A stretch of 64,000 bases of DNA from Oryzomonas sagensis (GTDB lineage Bacteria > Desulfobacterota > Desulfuromonadia > Geobacterales > Pseudopelobacteraceae). This document shows, piece after piece, positions 9,135 through 17,482 of the stretch. The position numbers were made by a program, and so were the translations under genes. Each line of letters starts with the position of its first letter. Position 1 is the stretch's first letter. The notes beneath the pieces are model-generated. The model had not been told where the DNA came from and searched no databases. It was given only the letters and a program-made list of their open reading frames with translations. The DNA lies in the NCBI RefSeq assembly GCF_008802355.1, contig NZ_VZRA01000001.1, positions 1,358,525 to 1,422,524 of the forward strand, in the 5' to 3' direction.

Positions 9135-10346
9135 GTGAATAGCGCATATCTCACCACCACGACCGAAGCCATCGACCCGGTCTTCATGTTCATCTTCGGG
9201 GCCTGCCTGGTACTCTTGGCCGGCATCACCGCGGCCATGGTGTTCTTTGTGGTCCGCTACCACCGTTCCCGGGCTCCGGAACCGACCTCCCAGGTCGCGG
9301 GCAATCTCTGGCTGGAAATCGTCTGGATCGTGCTCCCGACCCTTCTGGTGCTGGTCATGTTCTACTACGGCTGGGCGGGCTATCTGGCGCTGCGCAACGT
9401 GCCCACGGGGGCCATGGAGGTGACCGCCACGGCCCGCATGTGGTCGTGGAGCTTTGCCTACGCCAACGGGAGGACCAGTGACAAGCTGTATGTGCCGGTG
9501 AACAAGCCGGTGAGGGTGGAACTGGTTTCCCGGGATGTGATCCACGGATTCTACCTGCCCGCCTTCCGGGTCAAGCGGGATGTGGTGCCGGGGATGAAGA
9601 ACCATGCCTGGTTCGTGGCCACCAAGCCCGGCTCCTACGACCTGTTCTGCTCCCAGTACTGCGGCACCGGCCATTCGGCCATGATCACCACCGTGGAGGC
9701 GCTGCCCGCGGCGGAGTTTGCCGCCTGGCTGGAACAGCGGACCGGCAAGGGGGAACTGCCCGGCCATGAACTCCTGGAAAAGCATGGCTGTCTGGGATGT
9801 CACACCCTGGATGGCACGCCGGGGGTCGGACCAACGCTCAAGGGGATCTGGGGGCGAAGCGAGACGGTCCTGAGCAATGGTGCGGAGCGGCATATCACCG
9901 TGGACGAGGCCTATCTGCGGCGCTCGCTGCTGGAACCGAACGCCGATGTGGTCAAGGGCTTCCAGCCGATCATGCCTCCCTTTGCCGGGGTGCTCACGGA
10001 GGGGGAGATCAAGGCGATCATCGCGTACCTCCGCACCGGCGGCGTCGCTTCCCCCAAACTCGACGGCAGGAAGCTGGCCCAGGAAAAGGGGTGTCTGGTC
10101 TGTCATTCCCTGGACGGCAGCCGTGGCGTCGGCCCCACCTTCAAGGGGCTGTTCGGCACCCGGGTTACGGTGCTGCGGGGGAAGACCAAGACCATTGTTA
10201 CGGCCGACGAAGGATATCTGCGGGAGTCGATCCGCCAACCGGCGGCCGCCGTGGTGGAAGGGTTTCAGGCGATCATGCCCGCCGATCCCGCCCTGTCGGA
10301 CGATGAGGTGACGGCCCTGGTGGGATTCATCGAGGGGCTCAGGTGA
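9135..10346 (+). CDS. coxB: Cytochrome c oxidase subunit II with two fused haem-c domains
   Basis: A 403-residue subunit II. Two N-terminal membrane helices (about residues 15-40 and 60-85) lead to a cupredoxin domain whose CuA site reads FCSQYCGTGHSAM, with the usual Glu replaced by Gln. Two tandem class-I cytochrome c domains follow: CLGCH at residues 219-223 and CLVCH at 320-324, each with a distal Met (PIMPPFAG, AIMPADPA). The domains share the pattern GVGPT(L/F)KG and look like an internal duplication. caa3 oxidases normally carry one such domain. The start is GTG after GAGGAGC. The gene overlaps ctaB by four bases. Confidence 0.95.
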   Translation: MNSAYLTTTTEAIDPVFMFIFGACLVLLAGITAAMVFFVVRYHRSRAPEPTSQVAGNLWLEIVWIVLPTLLVLVMFYYGWAGYLALRNVPTGAMEVTATARMWSWSFAYANGRTSDKLYVPVNKPVRVELVSRDVIHGFYLPAFRVKRDVVPGMKNHAWFVATKPGSYDLFCSQYCGTGHSAMITTVEALPAAEFAAWLEQRTGKGELPGHELLEKHGCLGCHTLDGTPGVGPTLKGIWGRSETVLSNGAERHITVDEAYLRRSLLEPNADVVKGFQPIMPPFAGVLTEGEIKAIIAYLRTGGVASPKLDGRKLAQEKGCLVCHSLDGSRGVGPTFKGLFGTRVTVLRGKTKTIVTADEGYLRESIRQPAAAVVEGFQAIMPADPALSDDEVTALVGFIEGLR

Positions 10347-11158
10347 TTGCCCCCCTGCTCAGGCTGTTCCGGCCGCGTTTGGCGCTCTTGAACGGCGTTG
10401 CCGCAGCGGGGGGCTACCTCCTCCACCCGGCCGGGGTGCGGGTCCTCTCCCTGGGGGCGCTTCTGGGCGGGGTGGCGCTCCTGGCCGCCGGGGGCTCCGC
10501 CATCAACCAGGTGGTAGAGCGGGACCTGGACCGCCTGATGGTGCGCACCAACCGGCGTCCCCTTCCCCAAGGCGACCTGACGCCCCTTTCCGCAACGGTC
10601 ATCGGCGCGGCCGCCGTGACGGGCGGCCTGCTGCTCCTGGCAGCTGCCGGCGGTTTACGCCCCCCGCTGCTCGGCGCCGCGGCCCTGGTGTGGTATCTGG
10701 CGGTCTATACCCCCCTCAAGCGCCGCACCTCCCTTGCCCTGGCAGCGGGAGCGGCGTGCGGCGCTGCGCCGCCGCTGATCGGCTGGTGCCTGGCCGGGGG
10801 GAGCCCGGCGGATTACCGGGTCATGTTCCTGGCCGGGCTTTTGTACCTGTGGCAGATTCCCCATTTCTGGCTCTTCCAGCGCCGCCATGCCGCCGATTAC
10901 CGCGCCGCCGGCATCCCGCTCCTCCGCCCTCCGGTCGGGGAGACCGGCCTGGTGTGGCTCTGGATGGCCGCTCTGACCGCCGCCGCCATGCTTTTGCCGG
11001 CCTTCGGCATCATCGGGCGGCAGGCCGCCCTCTGGTATGCCCTCTTTCCCCTGCCGCTGGCCGTCATCTCCCTGGCCCGTTCCGAAAGATTCCTCTTCCC
11101 GTACCTCAACCTGTTTCCGCTGCTGGTGACCGTCACGCTCTCCCTCGGCCGTTTTTGA
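10343..11158 (+). CDS. ctaB: Protohaem IX farnesyltransferase (haem O synthase)
   Basis: A 271-residue polytopic prenyltransferase of the UbiA superfamily that adds a farnesyl group to haem B, giving haem O for the oxidase. The first Asp-rich motif is NQVVERDLDRLMVRTNRRPL. The second conserved loop contains YTPLKRRTS, and the segment QIPHFWLF is characteristic of CtaB/CyoE. The GTG start overlaps the coxB stop, so expression is coupled to the enzyme it serves. No ctaA (haem A synthase) is found in the window, so whether the enzyme uses haem A or O cannot be judged here. Confidence 0.95.
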   Translation: MIAPLLRLFRPRLALLNGVAAAGGYLLHPAGVRVLSLGALLGGVALLAAGGSAINQVVERDLDRLMVRTNRRPLPQGDLTPLSATVIGAAAVTGGLLLLAAAGGLRPPLLGAAALVWYLAVYTPLKRRTSLALAAGAACGAAPPLIGWCLAGGSPADYRVMFLAGLLYLWQIPHFWLFQRRHAADYRAAGIPLLRPPVGETGLVWLWMAALTAAAMLLPAFGIIGRQAALWYALFPLPLAVISLARSERFLFPYLNLFPLLVTVTLSLGRF

Positions 11159-11204
11159 ACCGGCACATTGTTGCCGCCATCGATACCTTGCTCAGGAGGC
11201 TGTC

Positions 11205-11576
11205 ATGTTCAGAATAACGATGCAGGCCTGTGCGGTTGTGCTGGTTGCCGTGTTTCTGCCGGGAGGGTGCAGCAATGAACCGCCCCAGGGGCGGGAACGC
11301 CCCCCGGCGGCAGCGCCCCGGCAGCAACAGGTGCAGAGGGGTGAGGAGTTGTTCAGGCAGTACTGCGCCGCCTGCCATCCCGATGGCGGCAATGTCAGCG
11401 ACCCGGAACGCACCCTGCGGGGGCGGGCCCTGCGCTCGCACCATATCACCAGGCCCCAGGATATCGTGCGGATCATGCGTACCCCCATTTCACGCATGAT
11501 CCGCTTCGATGCGGCAACCCTGTCCGACGAGGATGCCGGGGCAATCGCCGAGTATGTGCTGTACGCCTTCAGGTAG
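11205..11576 (+). CDS. Small lipoprotein cytochrome c, one haem
   Basis: A 123-residue protein with a signal sequence ending in a lipobox-like FLPGGCSN, so it is probably anchored to a membrane by lipidation. One haem-c site, CAACH, sits in EELFRQYCAACHPDGGNV, with a candidate methionine ligand in RTPISRMIRF. It follows ctaB by 46 bases in the same direction and is probably the last gene of the oxidase operon, where it could feed electrons to the haem-c domains of CoxB. A ribosome site CAGGAGG precedes the ATG. Confidence 0.88.
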   Translation: MFRITMQACAVVLVAVFLPGGCSNEPPQGRERPPAAAPRQQQVQRGEELFRQYCAACHPDGGNVSDPERTLRGRALRSHHITRPQDIVRIMRTPISRMIRFDAATLSDEDAGAIAEYVLYAFR

Positions 11577-11726
11577 GATGGATACACGGGCAGGGGGCTG
11601 CCGCTGGTGCCACGGCGGTGAGCGCCCCGGTTGGTTGCTTTTTTTCGCCGGCATGATACTATCGGGCACACATTTCTCCCCGCGGACCGTTTTGGCTGGT
11701 TTTCGAGGTCGCAAGGCAGGTACGTC

Positions 11727-12347
11727 ATGACGATATTCAGGGTGTTTGGTGCCGTAGCAGTTTTCTTTGTGGCTGTTTCACTCGCGGCTGTTCCCTCTTC
11801 AAACGTGTGGGCCGCGGAAGGGGCACGTGGGGGCAACGATCCGGCAATCCCCGCGTCGGCCGATCAGGTCTCGCCGGCTCCCCAAAAGAGTCTCGGCGCG
11901 GTTGTCCCCAAGAAGATGAAAAAGAAAAAATCGTCGGCCAAGGGCAAGGCGTTGCGCCCGGCGTCTTCGGCGGTCGTCGAAACCGCTCCCGGCAAAAGGC
12001 TCTCCATCGGGGAGGTCATGGCACTCCTGAAAACGGGGCGGGACCTGTCGGGCAGGAACCTGAGCGGCATGAACCTGACGGGGGTTAATCTCAGCAAGTG
12101 CAACCTGAAAGGCGTTGATCTGAGTAATGCCAACCTGGAGCGCGCCGACCTGGGGGAATCGGACTTGGAGCGGGCCAATCTTGCCGGCGCAAACCTGCGG
12201 ATGGCCAGCCTGAAGTTGAGCGGCCTCACCGGCTCGAATCTGGAAAACGCCATTCTTGACGGGGCCATCTGGCAGGATGGCAGGATCTGCGGGAAAGGGT
12301 CCCATGGCATGTGCCGGGAAGCTGTTTCGCCCTTTGCTTCCAAGTAA
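11727..12347 (+). CDS. Exported pentapeptide-repeat protein
   Basis: A 206-residue protein with a signal peptide (MTIFRVFGAVAVFFVAV and on to VWAAEG). A Lys-rich linker (near KKMKKKKSSAKGKA) is followed at about residues 105-195 by pentapeptide repeats of the A(D/N)Lxx type, for example LSGRNLSGMNLTGVNLSKCN and NANLERADLGESDLERANL. These fold as a right-handed square beta-helix. No enzymatic domain is seen and the function is unknown. ATG at 11727 is chosen because it begins the signal peptide. It ends before a strong bidirectional terminator. Confidence 0.85.
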   Translation: MTIFRVFGAVAVFFVAVSLAAVPSSNVWAAEGARGGNDPAIPASADQVSPAPQKSLGAVVPKKMKKKKSSAKGKALRPASSAVVETAPGKRLSIGEVMALLKTGRDLSGRNLSGMNLTGVNLSKCNLKGVDLSNANLERADLGESDLERANLAGANLRMASLKLSGLTGSNLENAILDGAIWQDGRICGKGSHGMCREAVSPFASK

Positions 12348-12405
12348 TCCGGCCTGAATCCGGGCACGATACCCGACCAATAGTTATTTACGGACACGTT
12401 CTCAA

Positions 12406-12438
12406 CGACAAAAGGCGGCCATTGGCCGCCTTTTGTCG
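12406..12438. terminator. Bidirectional intrinsic terminator
   Basis: A near-perfect stem CGACAAAAGGCGGCC / GGCCGCCTTTTGTCG with a three-base loop, with A-run and T-run on the two sides. It lies between the convergent pentapeptide and zinc-ribbon genes. Confidence 0.85.
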
Positions 12439-12484
12439 TGGTTGTGTGTCTGCGTTGTTCTTCAGTCCGGGCAAGGCTGCGTCG

Positions 12485-12700
12485 TTACGCCGCCAGATGG
12501 AGATCGTCGTTTTCCGTATACTTGGAGAACGCCTTGAGGAAGGATTTTTCCTTGCCGTTCTTGATGGTCTCCGTCAACGTACTATCCGTCGTCCGGGTCG
12601 TTCCACAGAACAGACAGGTCACCACATTCTCGGCGGACCCATCCGCAGCGGAATCAATCCCGAAATAGTGTCCATTGGTGTTGCATACTGGGCATGTCAT
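12485..12700 (-). CDS. Small zinc-ribbon protein
   Basis: A 71-residue protein with CPVC at residues 3-6 and CLFC near residue 29, a spacing suited to a single zinc ribbon. The C-terminal half is charged and likely helical. No catalytic domain is present. A ribosome site AGGAGA lies upstream of the ATG. Its upstream region is unusually AT-rich and holds four copies of a short palindrome (see the operator array), so it may be under dedicated control. The function is unknown. The coding signal is supported mainly by the paired cysteines and ribosome site. Confidence 0.7.
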   Translation of the reverse strand: MTCPVCNTNGHYFGIDSAADGSAENVVTCLFCGTTRTTDSTLTETIKNGKEKSFLKAFSKYTENDDLHLAA

Positions 12701-12733
12701 GATTCTTCTCCTCTTTAAACTATCACTTTAATT

Positions 12734-12876
12734 TAGTAATACTATAAACGGCGTATTTGAAAAAAGCAAGTGGTAATACCAAAATTATTCAAACAAAACA
12801 AAATGTTACACGATTGTTGTATTACTGAATAGATATGTTTTCTATTTTTGAGCGCAAACATGATTTAGTATTACTA
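12734..12876. promoter_or_regulatory. Array of four GTAWTAC palindromes upstream of the zinc-ribbon gene
   Basis: Four 11-base palindromic boxes with the same core occur in about 145 bases: TAGTAATACTA (12734-12744), TGGTAATACCA (12771-12781), TTGTATTACTG (12817-12827) and TAGTATTACTA (12866-12876). The first, second and fourth are perfect dyads apart from the central base. The region is strongly AT-rich, unlike its neighbours. This looks like a cluster of operator sites for one dimeric regulator acting on the leftward gene at 12700. No regulator gene is adjacent. Confidence 0.55.
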
Positions 12877-13064
12877 TAAATAATTGAAATAAAAACAAAA
12901 AAATAAATCAAACAATATTTTGTAATTAAATGGCACGCCGCCGGCTTCGCTGTCGATTCGGCAGCGGGTGACGGCGCGGCACGCTAGCGGATGGGCATAA
13001 ACCGTCAGAATAGAGGGGAAAAGCCGTGCGTGGGGGACGGGACTTCCGCGTGGCCGGGCGGAAA
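12877..13064. other. Intergenic remainder, no gene seen
   Basis: AT-rich sequence up to about 12930, then GC-rich sequence. No convincing open frame, RNA gene or repeat was recognised. It separates the divergent zinc-ribbon upstream region from the end of the leftward oxidoreductase gene. Confidence 0.4.
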
Positions 13065-13086
13065 AGGCGGCCGATGGCCGCCTGGG
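13065..13086 (-). terminator. Intrinsic terminator after the YhdH-type gene
   Basis: The stem AGGCGGCC / GGCCGCCT has a three-base loop. Read on the minus strand it is followed by TTTTCC, 30 bases after the stop of the oxidoreductase gene. Confidence 0.65.
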
Positions 13087-13112
13087 AAGAACAGGTGCGG
13101 CATGGCTGGCAT

Positions 13113-14114
13113 TCAGTCGGAGAGGTTGACGACGGTCCTCCCCCGGAGTCCGCCGTGCAGCATGGTCTGGATCTTTTGCTCAAGTTCATTGAGACCGCAT
13201 TCGACGGCCATCCCGGCGAGGGTGTCCAATTTCCAGTCGTCCGCCAGGCGGTTCCAGACGGTGACGCGCGGTCCCATGGGGCATTGTACCGAGTCGATCC
13301 CCAAAAGTCCCACGCCTCTCAGAATGAAGGGGAAGACGTTGGCCGGAAGTTCCGAGGAACCGACCAGGCCGCAGCAGGTGACGGTCCCGCCGTAACGGGT
13401 CCCTTTGAGGATCGCCGCCAGGACGGTTCCTCCCACCACATCCACGGCGCCGGCCCAACGCTCCTTCATGAGCGGGCGCTCGCTCCCCTGCAGCAGTTCG
13501 TCGCGGCTGATGACCTCGGCGGCCCCGAGGGAGCGAAGGAACTCCCGTTCATGCTCCTTGCCGCTGGCTGCCACGACCCGGTAGCCGGCCTTTGCCAGCA
13601 GGCCAACGGCGATGCTTCCGACGCCTCCGGTGGCTCCGCTGACGAGGACGTCGCCGCTGGCCGGCCGCACCCCCGCCTCCATGAGCCGAAGCACCGAGAG
13701 TGCGGCGGTGAAACCGGCCGTGCCGAGTATCATGCTCTCCCGGAGGCTCAAGCCCGGCGGAAGTTTCAGCACCCAGGCCGCGGGTACGCGGATGTACTGC
13801 CCGAAACCGCCGGGGGTGCCCATGCCCAGGTCGTAGCCGGTGACGATCACCCGGTCGCCGGGGGAGAGGGCATCCGTGGAAGAGGCCGCAACCTCGCCGG
13901 CCGCATCCACACCCGGGGTATGGGGGAAGTTGCGGCTGACGCCGGGGTGGCCCGTGGCGGAAAGGGCATCCTTGTAGTTGAGGGAGGAGAAGTGGACCCT
14001 GATGATGACCTCTCCCGGCGGAAGGTCGCCGATCCGCCGTTCTCCGATGCGGCGCGTAAAGATCCCTTTGTGCGGCTCCTCGACGATCATGGCCTTGAAA
14101 ACGGTATCTTCCAT
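13113..14114 (-). CDS. YhdH/AcuI-type zinc-free MDR oxidoreductase (acryloyl-CoA reductase family)
   Basis: A 333-residue medium-chain dehydrogenase/reductase of the YhdH/YhfP/AcuI group. The N-terminal catalytic domain has HFSSLNYKDALSATG and GVDAAGEV. The Rossmann domain has the NADPH-binding signature VLVSGATGGVGSIAVGLLA. The C-terminal segment GIDSVQCPMGPRVTVWNRLA is characteristic of this group. Members reduce acryloyl-CoA or quinone-like enones with NADPH, and substrate specificity cannot be read from sequence. ATG at 14114 is preferred, with GAGGAGCGAGCCC before it. The gene is monocistronic. Confidence 0.9.
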   Translation of the reverse strand: MEDTVFKAMIVEEPHKGIFTRRIGERRIGDLPPGEVIIRVHFSSLNYKDALSATGHPGVSRNFPHTPGVDAAGEVAASSTDALSPGDRVIVTGYDLGMGTPGGFGQYIRVPAAWVLKLPPGLSLRESMILGTAGFTAALSVLRLMEAGVRPASGDVLVSGATGGVGSIAVGLLAKAGYRVVAASGKEHEREFLRSLGAAEVISRDELLQGSERPLMKERWAGAVDVVGGTVLAAILKGTRYGGTVTCCGLVGSSELPANVFPFILRGVGLLGIDSVQCPMGPRVTVWNRLADDWKLDTLAGMAVECGLNELEQKIQTMLHGGLRGRTVVNLSD

Positions 14115-14471
14115 GGGCTCGCTCCTCTCGTGGCTTTGGGGAGGGGTTCTCCCCTCAAAGAAACATACCCCAATATACATGATTCACAAGCGCCGTCATG
14201 GAGCATTGCCATGGGGAATTCGAACGCCACTCCCCCGTGGGGCACCACGGTTTTCTGCTCTCCCTCGGCGTGGGCGAGCAGGAGACCGTGGCGATCGGGA
14301 TCTGATCGTGAACCGAGGGGACGTAGCAACACCACATAGCGATACGACTGACGGAGCAATTGGCCCTGTGCAGACAGGGGGTAAATAGAAATAAAAGTGC
14401 TAAAGGTAACGCTGTTTGATGACGATGGGCCTAAAGTTGTATAAAATCCTGACTCAACGAGGAGTACTTAG
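14115..14471. other. Intergenic region between oxidoreductase and MCP genes
   Basis: About 355 bases without a gene. It contains a small hairpin CCCTGTGCAGACAGGG near 14365. CTAAAGTT at about 14431 resembles a FliA -35 box, but the matching -10 is poor. No GEMM-type aptamer was found ahead of this MCP, in contrast with the one at 33.5 kb. Confidence 0.4.
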
Positions 14472-16121
14472 ATGGTTCATCGGCAGGTTTCCCGTTTCAG
14501 CATTCTGCAGCAGATCATTGCCCTGGCGTGCGTATCCATGGCCGGGTTCATGGTTTTTTCCCTCACGGCGTTCACCGTGCTCCACAAGGTAAAGGTCAAT
14601 GGTCCGGTATACGGAGAGATCGTGCAGGGCAAGGACCTGGTTGCCGATATTCTGCCTCCCCCCGAATATATCATCGAACCGTATCTGATTGTCCTCCAGG
14701 CGCTGCACGAGCCGGATAAAACCAAGCAACAGCAGCTCTACGATAGCTTCACCAAGCTGAAGAAAGAGTACGAAGAACGCCATGCCTACTGGCAAAAGGA
14801 GTTGCCGGAGGGAGAGATGAAACAGCTTCTGGTGGATGGTTCCTATAACCCGGCCATGATGTTCTTCGACAAGGCCGTCAAGGAATTCTTTCCGGCTATC
14901 CAGCAAGGGGACAGGGCGAAAGCCGATGACATCGTAAAAACGTCCCTTGCCGGACTCTACGACACTCACCGCAAGCAGATCGACAAGCTGGTGGCCCTTA
15001 CCGAGGCGAAAGGGAGCCTGATAGAAAAGGACACGGATAAACTGTTGGGTCGGTCCCAGGCGATCATGATCGGAGTTTGCTTCGTGGTGCTTCTGGGATG
15101 CGCCATCCTGAGCACCCTGATTATCAGAAGCATCAGCGGCACCTTTGCCTACTGCAGTTCCATAACCGACCGGATTGCCGCCGGCGACCTCTCCCTTGAG
15201 GTTGCCGTTGCCGGGCGCGGCAGCGTGCGGACGATGCTCTGCAGCCTGAAGAGCATGGTAGACGGTTTTCGCGATGTCATCGGCCGGGTCAGCGCGACCT
15301 CCGCCGATCTGGCCAACGCTTCCCGAAACCTTTCCGTGACCTCGCAGAGCATTGCCGATACGACCGAAAAGGTCGCCTCGGAGTCGGAAAGCGTCGCGAC
15401 CGCCGGCGAGCAGATGGCCGGCACGTCCCACGAGATCTCCCGGAACTGCCATGTGGCTGCCGACAATTCCCAGGCGTCCAGTTCCATAGCGACGACCGGC
15501 GTGGATGTGGTGCAGCAGACCATCACGGTCATGGAACGGATTGCGGGACAGGTGAGGGCGCTCTCGGCCACGGTAGAGACCCTGGGGCGGCGGAGCGACC
15601 AGATCGGCGCGATCATCGTGACCATCGAGGATATTGCGGACCAGACGAATCTGCTGGCGCTCAATGCTGCCATCGAGGCGGCCCGGGCCGGCGAGCAGGG
15701 ACGGGGATTTGCCGTTGTCGCCGACGAGGTCCGGGCGCTGGCGGAACGAACCACCACGGCGACCCGCGAGATCGGCGAGATGATCAAGGTTATTCAAACG
15801 GAGACCAGCGGGGCTGTCAGGGCTATGGAAGAGGGGGTCCGGGAGGTGGAAGGGGGGACTGCCGTGGCTGGCAAGTCGCAGCATGCCCTGCACGAGATAC
15901 AGGAACAGGTTAATTCCGTTTCGCTCCAGATCAGCCAGATTGCCACGGCAGCCGAAGAGCAGACGGCCACCACCGAACAGATCAGCAGCAATATCCAGCA
16001 TATAACCCTGCTTGTCCAGGATACGGCAAAAGGTTCCCACGAGTGCGCAGATTCGGCCTCACGGCTTGCCGGATTGGCCGACGGCCTTCAAGCCGTTGTC
16101 AATCGTTTCAGGCTGGCCTGA
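14472..16121 (+). CDS. Methyl-accepting chemotaxis protein
   Basis: A 549-residue transmembrane receptor. The first membrane helix is at about residues 14-36 and the second at 197-219. A periplasmic sensor of about 160 residues, predicted helical, lies between them. A HAMP-like segment ([20 protein letters not shown]) leads to the long cytoplasmic coiled coil. The hairpin tip is the standard [20 protein letters not shown] beginning near residue 386, which contacts CheA and CheW. No CheR-binding pentapeptide is visible at the C-terminus. The start follows GAGGAGTACTTAG. It is an orphan gene here and its ligand is unknown. Confidence 0.95.
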   Translation: MVHRQVSRFSILQQIIALACVSMAGFMVFSLTAFTVLHKVKVNGPVYGEIVQGKDLVADILPPPEYIIEPYLIVLQALHEPDKTKQQQLYDSFTKLKKEYEERHAYWQKELPEGEMKQLLVDGSYNPAMMFFDKAVKEFFPAIQQGDRAKADDIVKTSLAGLYDTHRKQIDKLVALTEAKGSLIEKDTDKLLGRSQAIMIGVCFVVLLGCAILSTLIIRSISGTFAYCSSITDRIAAGDLSLEVAVAGRGSVRTMLCSLKSMVDGFRDVIGRVSATSADLANASRNLSVTSQSIADTTEKVASESESVATAGEQMAGTSHEISRNCHVAADNSQASSSIATTGVDVVQQTITVMERIAGQVRALSATVETLGRRSDQIGAIIVTIEDIADQTNLLALNAAIEAARAGEQGRGFAVVADEVRALAERTTTATREIGEMIKVIQTETSGAVRAMEEGVREVEGGTAVAGKSQHALHEIQEQVNSVSLQISQIATAAEEQTATTEQISSNIQHITLLVQDTAKGSHECADSASRLAGLADGLQAVVNRFRLA

Positions 16122-16157
16122 CGGTAGCGTTGTCGGGAGAAATCGGGCAATAGTAGA

Positions 16158-16200
16158 ACAAAAGCCAATGGCAGCCGCTGGCCGCCATGGGCTTTTGTGT
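16158..16200 (+). terminator. Intrinsic terminator after MCP gene
   Basis: An inverted repeat ACAAAAGCC-ATGGC / GCCAT-GGCTTTTGT surrounds a GC-rich loop and ends in TTTTGTGT. It lies between the MCP gene and the convergent DUF3820 gene. Confidence 0.7.
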
Positions 16201-16225
16201 GGTGGGCCGATGTCGATAAGCGAGG

Positions 16226-16453
16226 TCAGCGTAACGGATCGAAGAGGTATTCCAGACCGTTGGCCTTGATCTCATAAATGGTCCGCAGCTGGTCGCCCAG
16301 TTTGCCCTGGGGAAAACCCTGCTGGCCGAACCAGACCACGTAGGGCTCGGGCAGGTCGATCAAGAGCCGCCCCTGGTATTTGCCGAAGGGCATGCGGGCT
16401 TCCGCCAAATCGAGCAATTTCTGCGGATCAAAGAGTTGTACCGATGTGTCCAT
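16226..16453 (-). CDS. DUF3820 family protein
   Basis: A 75-residue protein matching the DUF3820 pattern: MPFGKYQGRLLIDLPEPYVV followed by WFGQQGFPQGKLGDQL. Such modules occur alone or attached to exonuclease domains, and their biochemical role is not established. It lies three bases after the dus gene and is the third gene of the operon GGDEF - dus - DUF3820. It ends in a basic-to-neutral tail, FDPLR. Confidence 0.82.
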   Translation of the reverse strand: MDTSVQLFDPQKLLDLAEARMPFGKYQGRLLIDLPEPYVVWFGQQGFPQGKLGDQLRTIYEIKANGLEYLFDPLR

Positions 16454-16456
16454 AGT

Positions 16457-17482
16457 TTACTCCAGTTCTGTGAGCCGGGCGCTGAACGCCGCCATGGTTT
16501 TGGCCTTGCGGAGCTGCCGGACCGCCTTGTCAAAGTCGGCATCGTCAAAGGTTGCCAGCACCCCCTTGACCTTGTTCAGGACCTGGGTCTCCCCGCAGAA
16601 CAGCTCTCCGTAACGGGCCAGAAGCTCCTTGAGGTATCGTTGCAGCATGGCTGCCCGTTCGGCCTTGGCCGGTTCGGCAGGGGCGCTGCCGCGCAACCGT
16701 TGGAACAGCAGCGGGTCGGCAATGGCACCCCTGCCCAGCATGAGGCCGACGGCGCCGCTTTCCTCCAGCAGGCGGGTCCCGTCGGCGGCCGTGCGGATAT
16801 CCCCATTGGCGACGACCGGCAACCGGGTCTGCCGCACTACGCGGGCGGTGATGCCGTGGTCCGCCGCTCCCCGGTATTCCTGGATCACCGTGCGGGGATG
16901 CAGCACGAGGAAATCAACGCCGGCGGCTTCGAAGAGGGGGAGCAGTTCGAAGATTTGATTGGGATCGTCATAGCCGGCGCGGAGCTTGATGGAAAAACCG
17001 CCCCTAATGGCGTTGCGCAGGGCGAAGATGATCTCCTCCAGCAGTTCGGGGCGTTGCAGCATGCCGCCGCCGGTCAGGCCGCTGGTCATCCTCCCGTAGG
17101 GGCAGCCCAGGTTGAGATTGATATGCGCGGCCCCGGCGGCCTGGGCGGAGCGGGCGGCGGAGACCAGGGCCTCGCAGCCGTGACCGATCAACTGCACCAC
17201 CAAGGGGACGCCCCCCTCCTGAGGAGCGATCTCGCGCAGGTCGGTGGCCGAGAGTCGGCGTACCGGGGCGGCGGCATTGACCCGCATGAATTCGGTAAAG
17301 ACCGTATCGGGGCGGACCCAGTCGATGAACAGCCGCCGCATGGCCCGGTTGGTCAGCCCCTGCATGGGGGCCAGCATCAGGGGGGGATGGCCCGGCTGCC
17401 AGGGGAGCGGGGGAGTGGGGGAGATGGACGGCGCTTCGGCCGTGTGGACGGTATGGTGCGCGTTCGGGGCCGGTTCCCTCAT
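16457..17482 (-). CDS. dus: tRNA-dihydrouridine synthase
   Basis: A 341-residue flavoprotein that reduces uridines in the D-loop of tRNA. The TIM-barrel FMN domain begins with LMLAPMQGLTNRAMRRLF. The catalytic cysteine is in HINLNLGCPYGRMTSG, and the FMN phosphate site is near LPVVANGDIRTA and GLMLGRGAIADPLL. The N-terminal 30 residues are a Pro/His-rich extension not typical of the family, so a later start is possible, although no better ribosome site was seen. Its ATG overlaps the upstream GGDEF gene stop by four bases. Confidence 0.93.
   Translation of the reverse strand: MREPAPNAHHTVHTAEAPSISPTPPLPWQPGHPPLMLAPMQGLTNRAMRRLFIDWVRPDTVFTEFMRVNAAAPVRRLSATDLREIAPQEGGVPLVVQLIGHGCEALVSAARSAQAAGAAHINLNLGCPYGRMTSGLTGGGMLQRPELLEEIIFALRNAIRGGFSIKLRAGYDDPNQIFELLPLFEAAGVDFLVLHPRTVIQEYRGAADHGITARVVRQTRLPVVANGDIRTAADGTRLLEESGAVGLMLGRGAIADPLLFQRLRGSAPAEPAKAERAAMLQRYLKELLARYGELFCGETQVLNKVKGVLATFDDADFDKAVRQLRKAKTMAAFSARLTELE

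Noticed and set aside
14340-14471. Possible GEMM aptamer ahead of the first MCP gene
   Set aside because: The invariant GACGCAAAGC block is missing; only a small unrelated hairpin is present.
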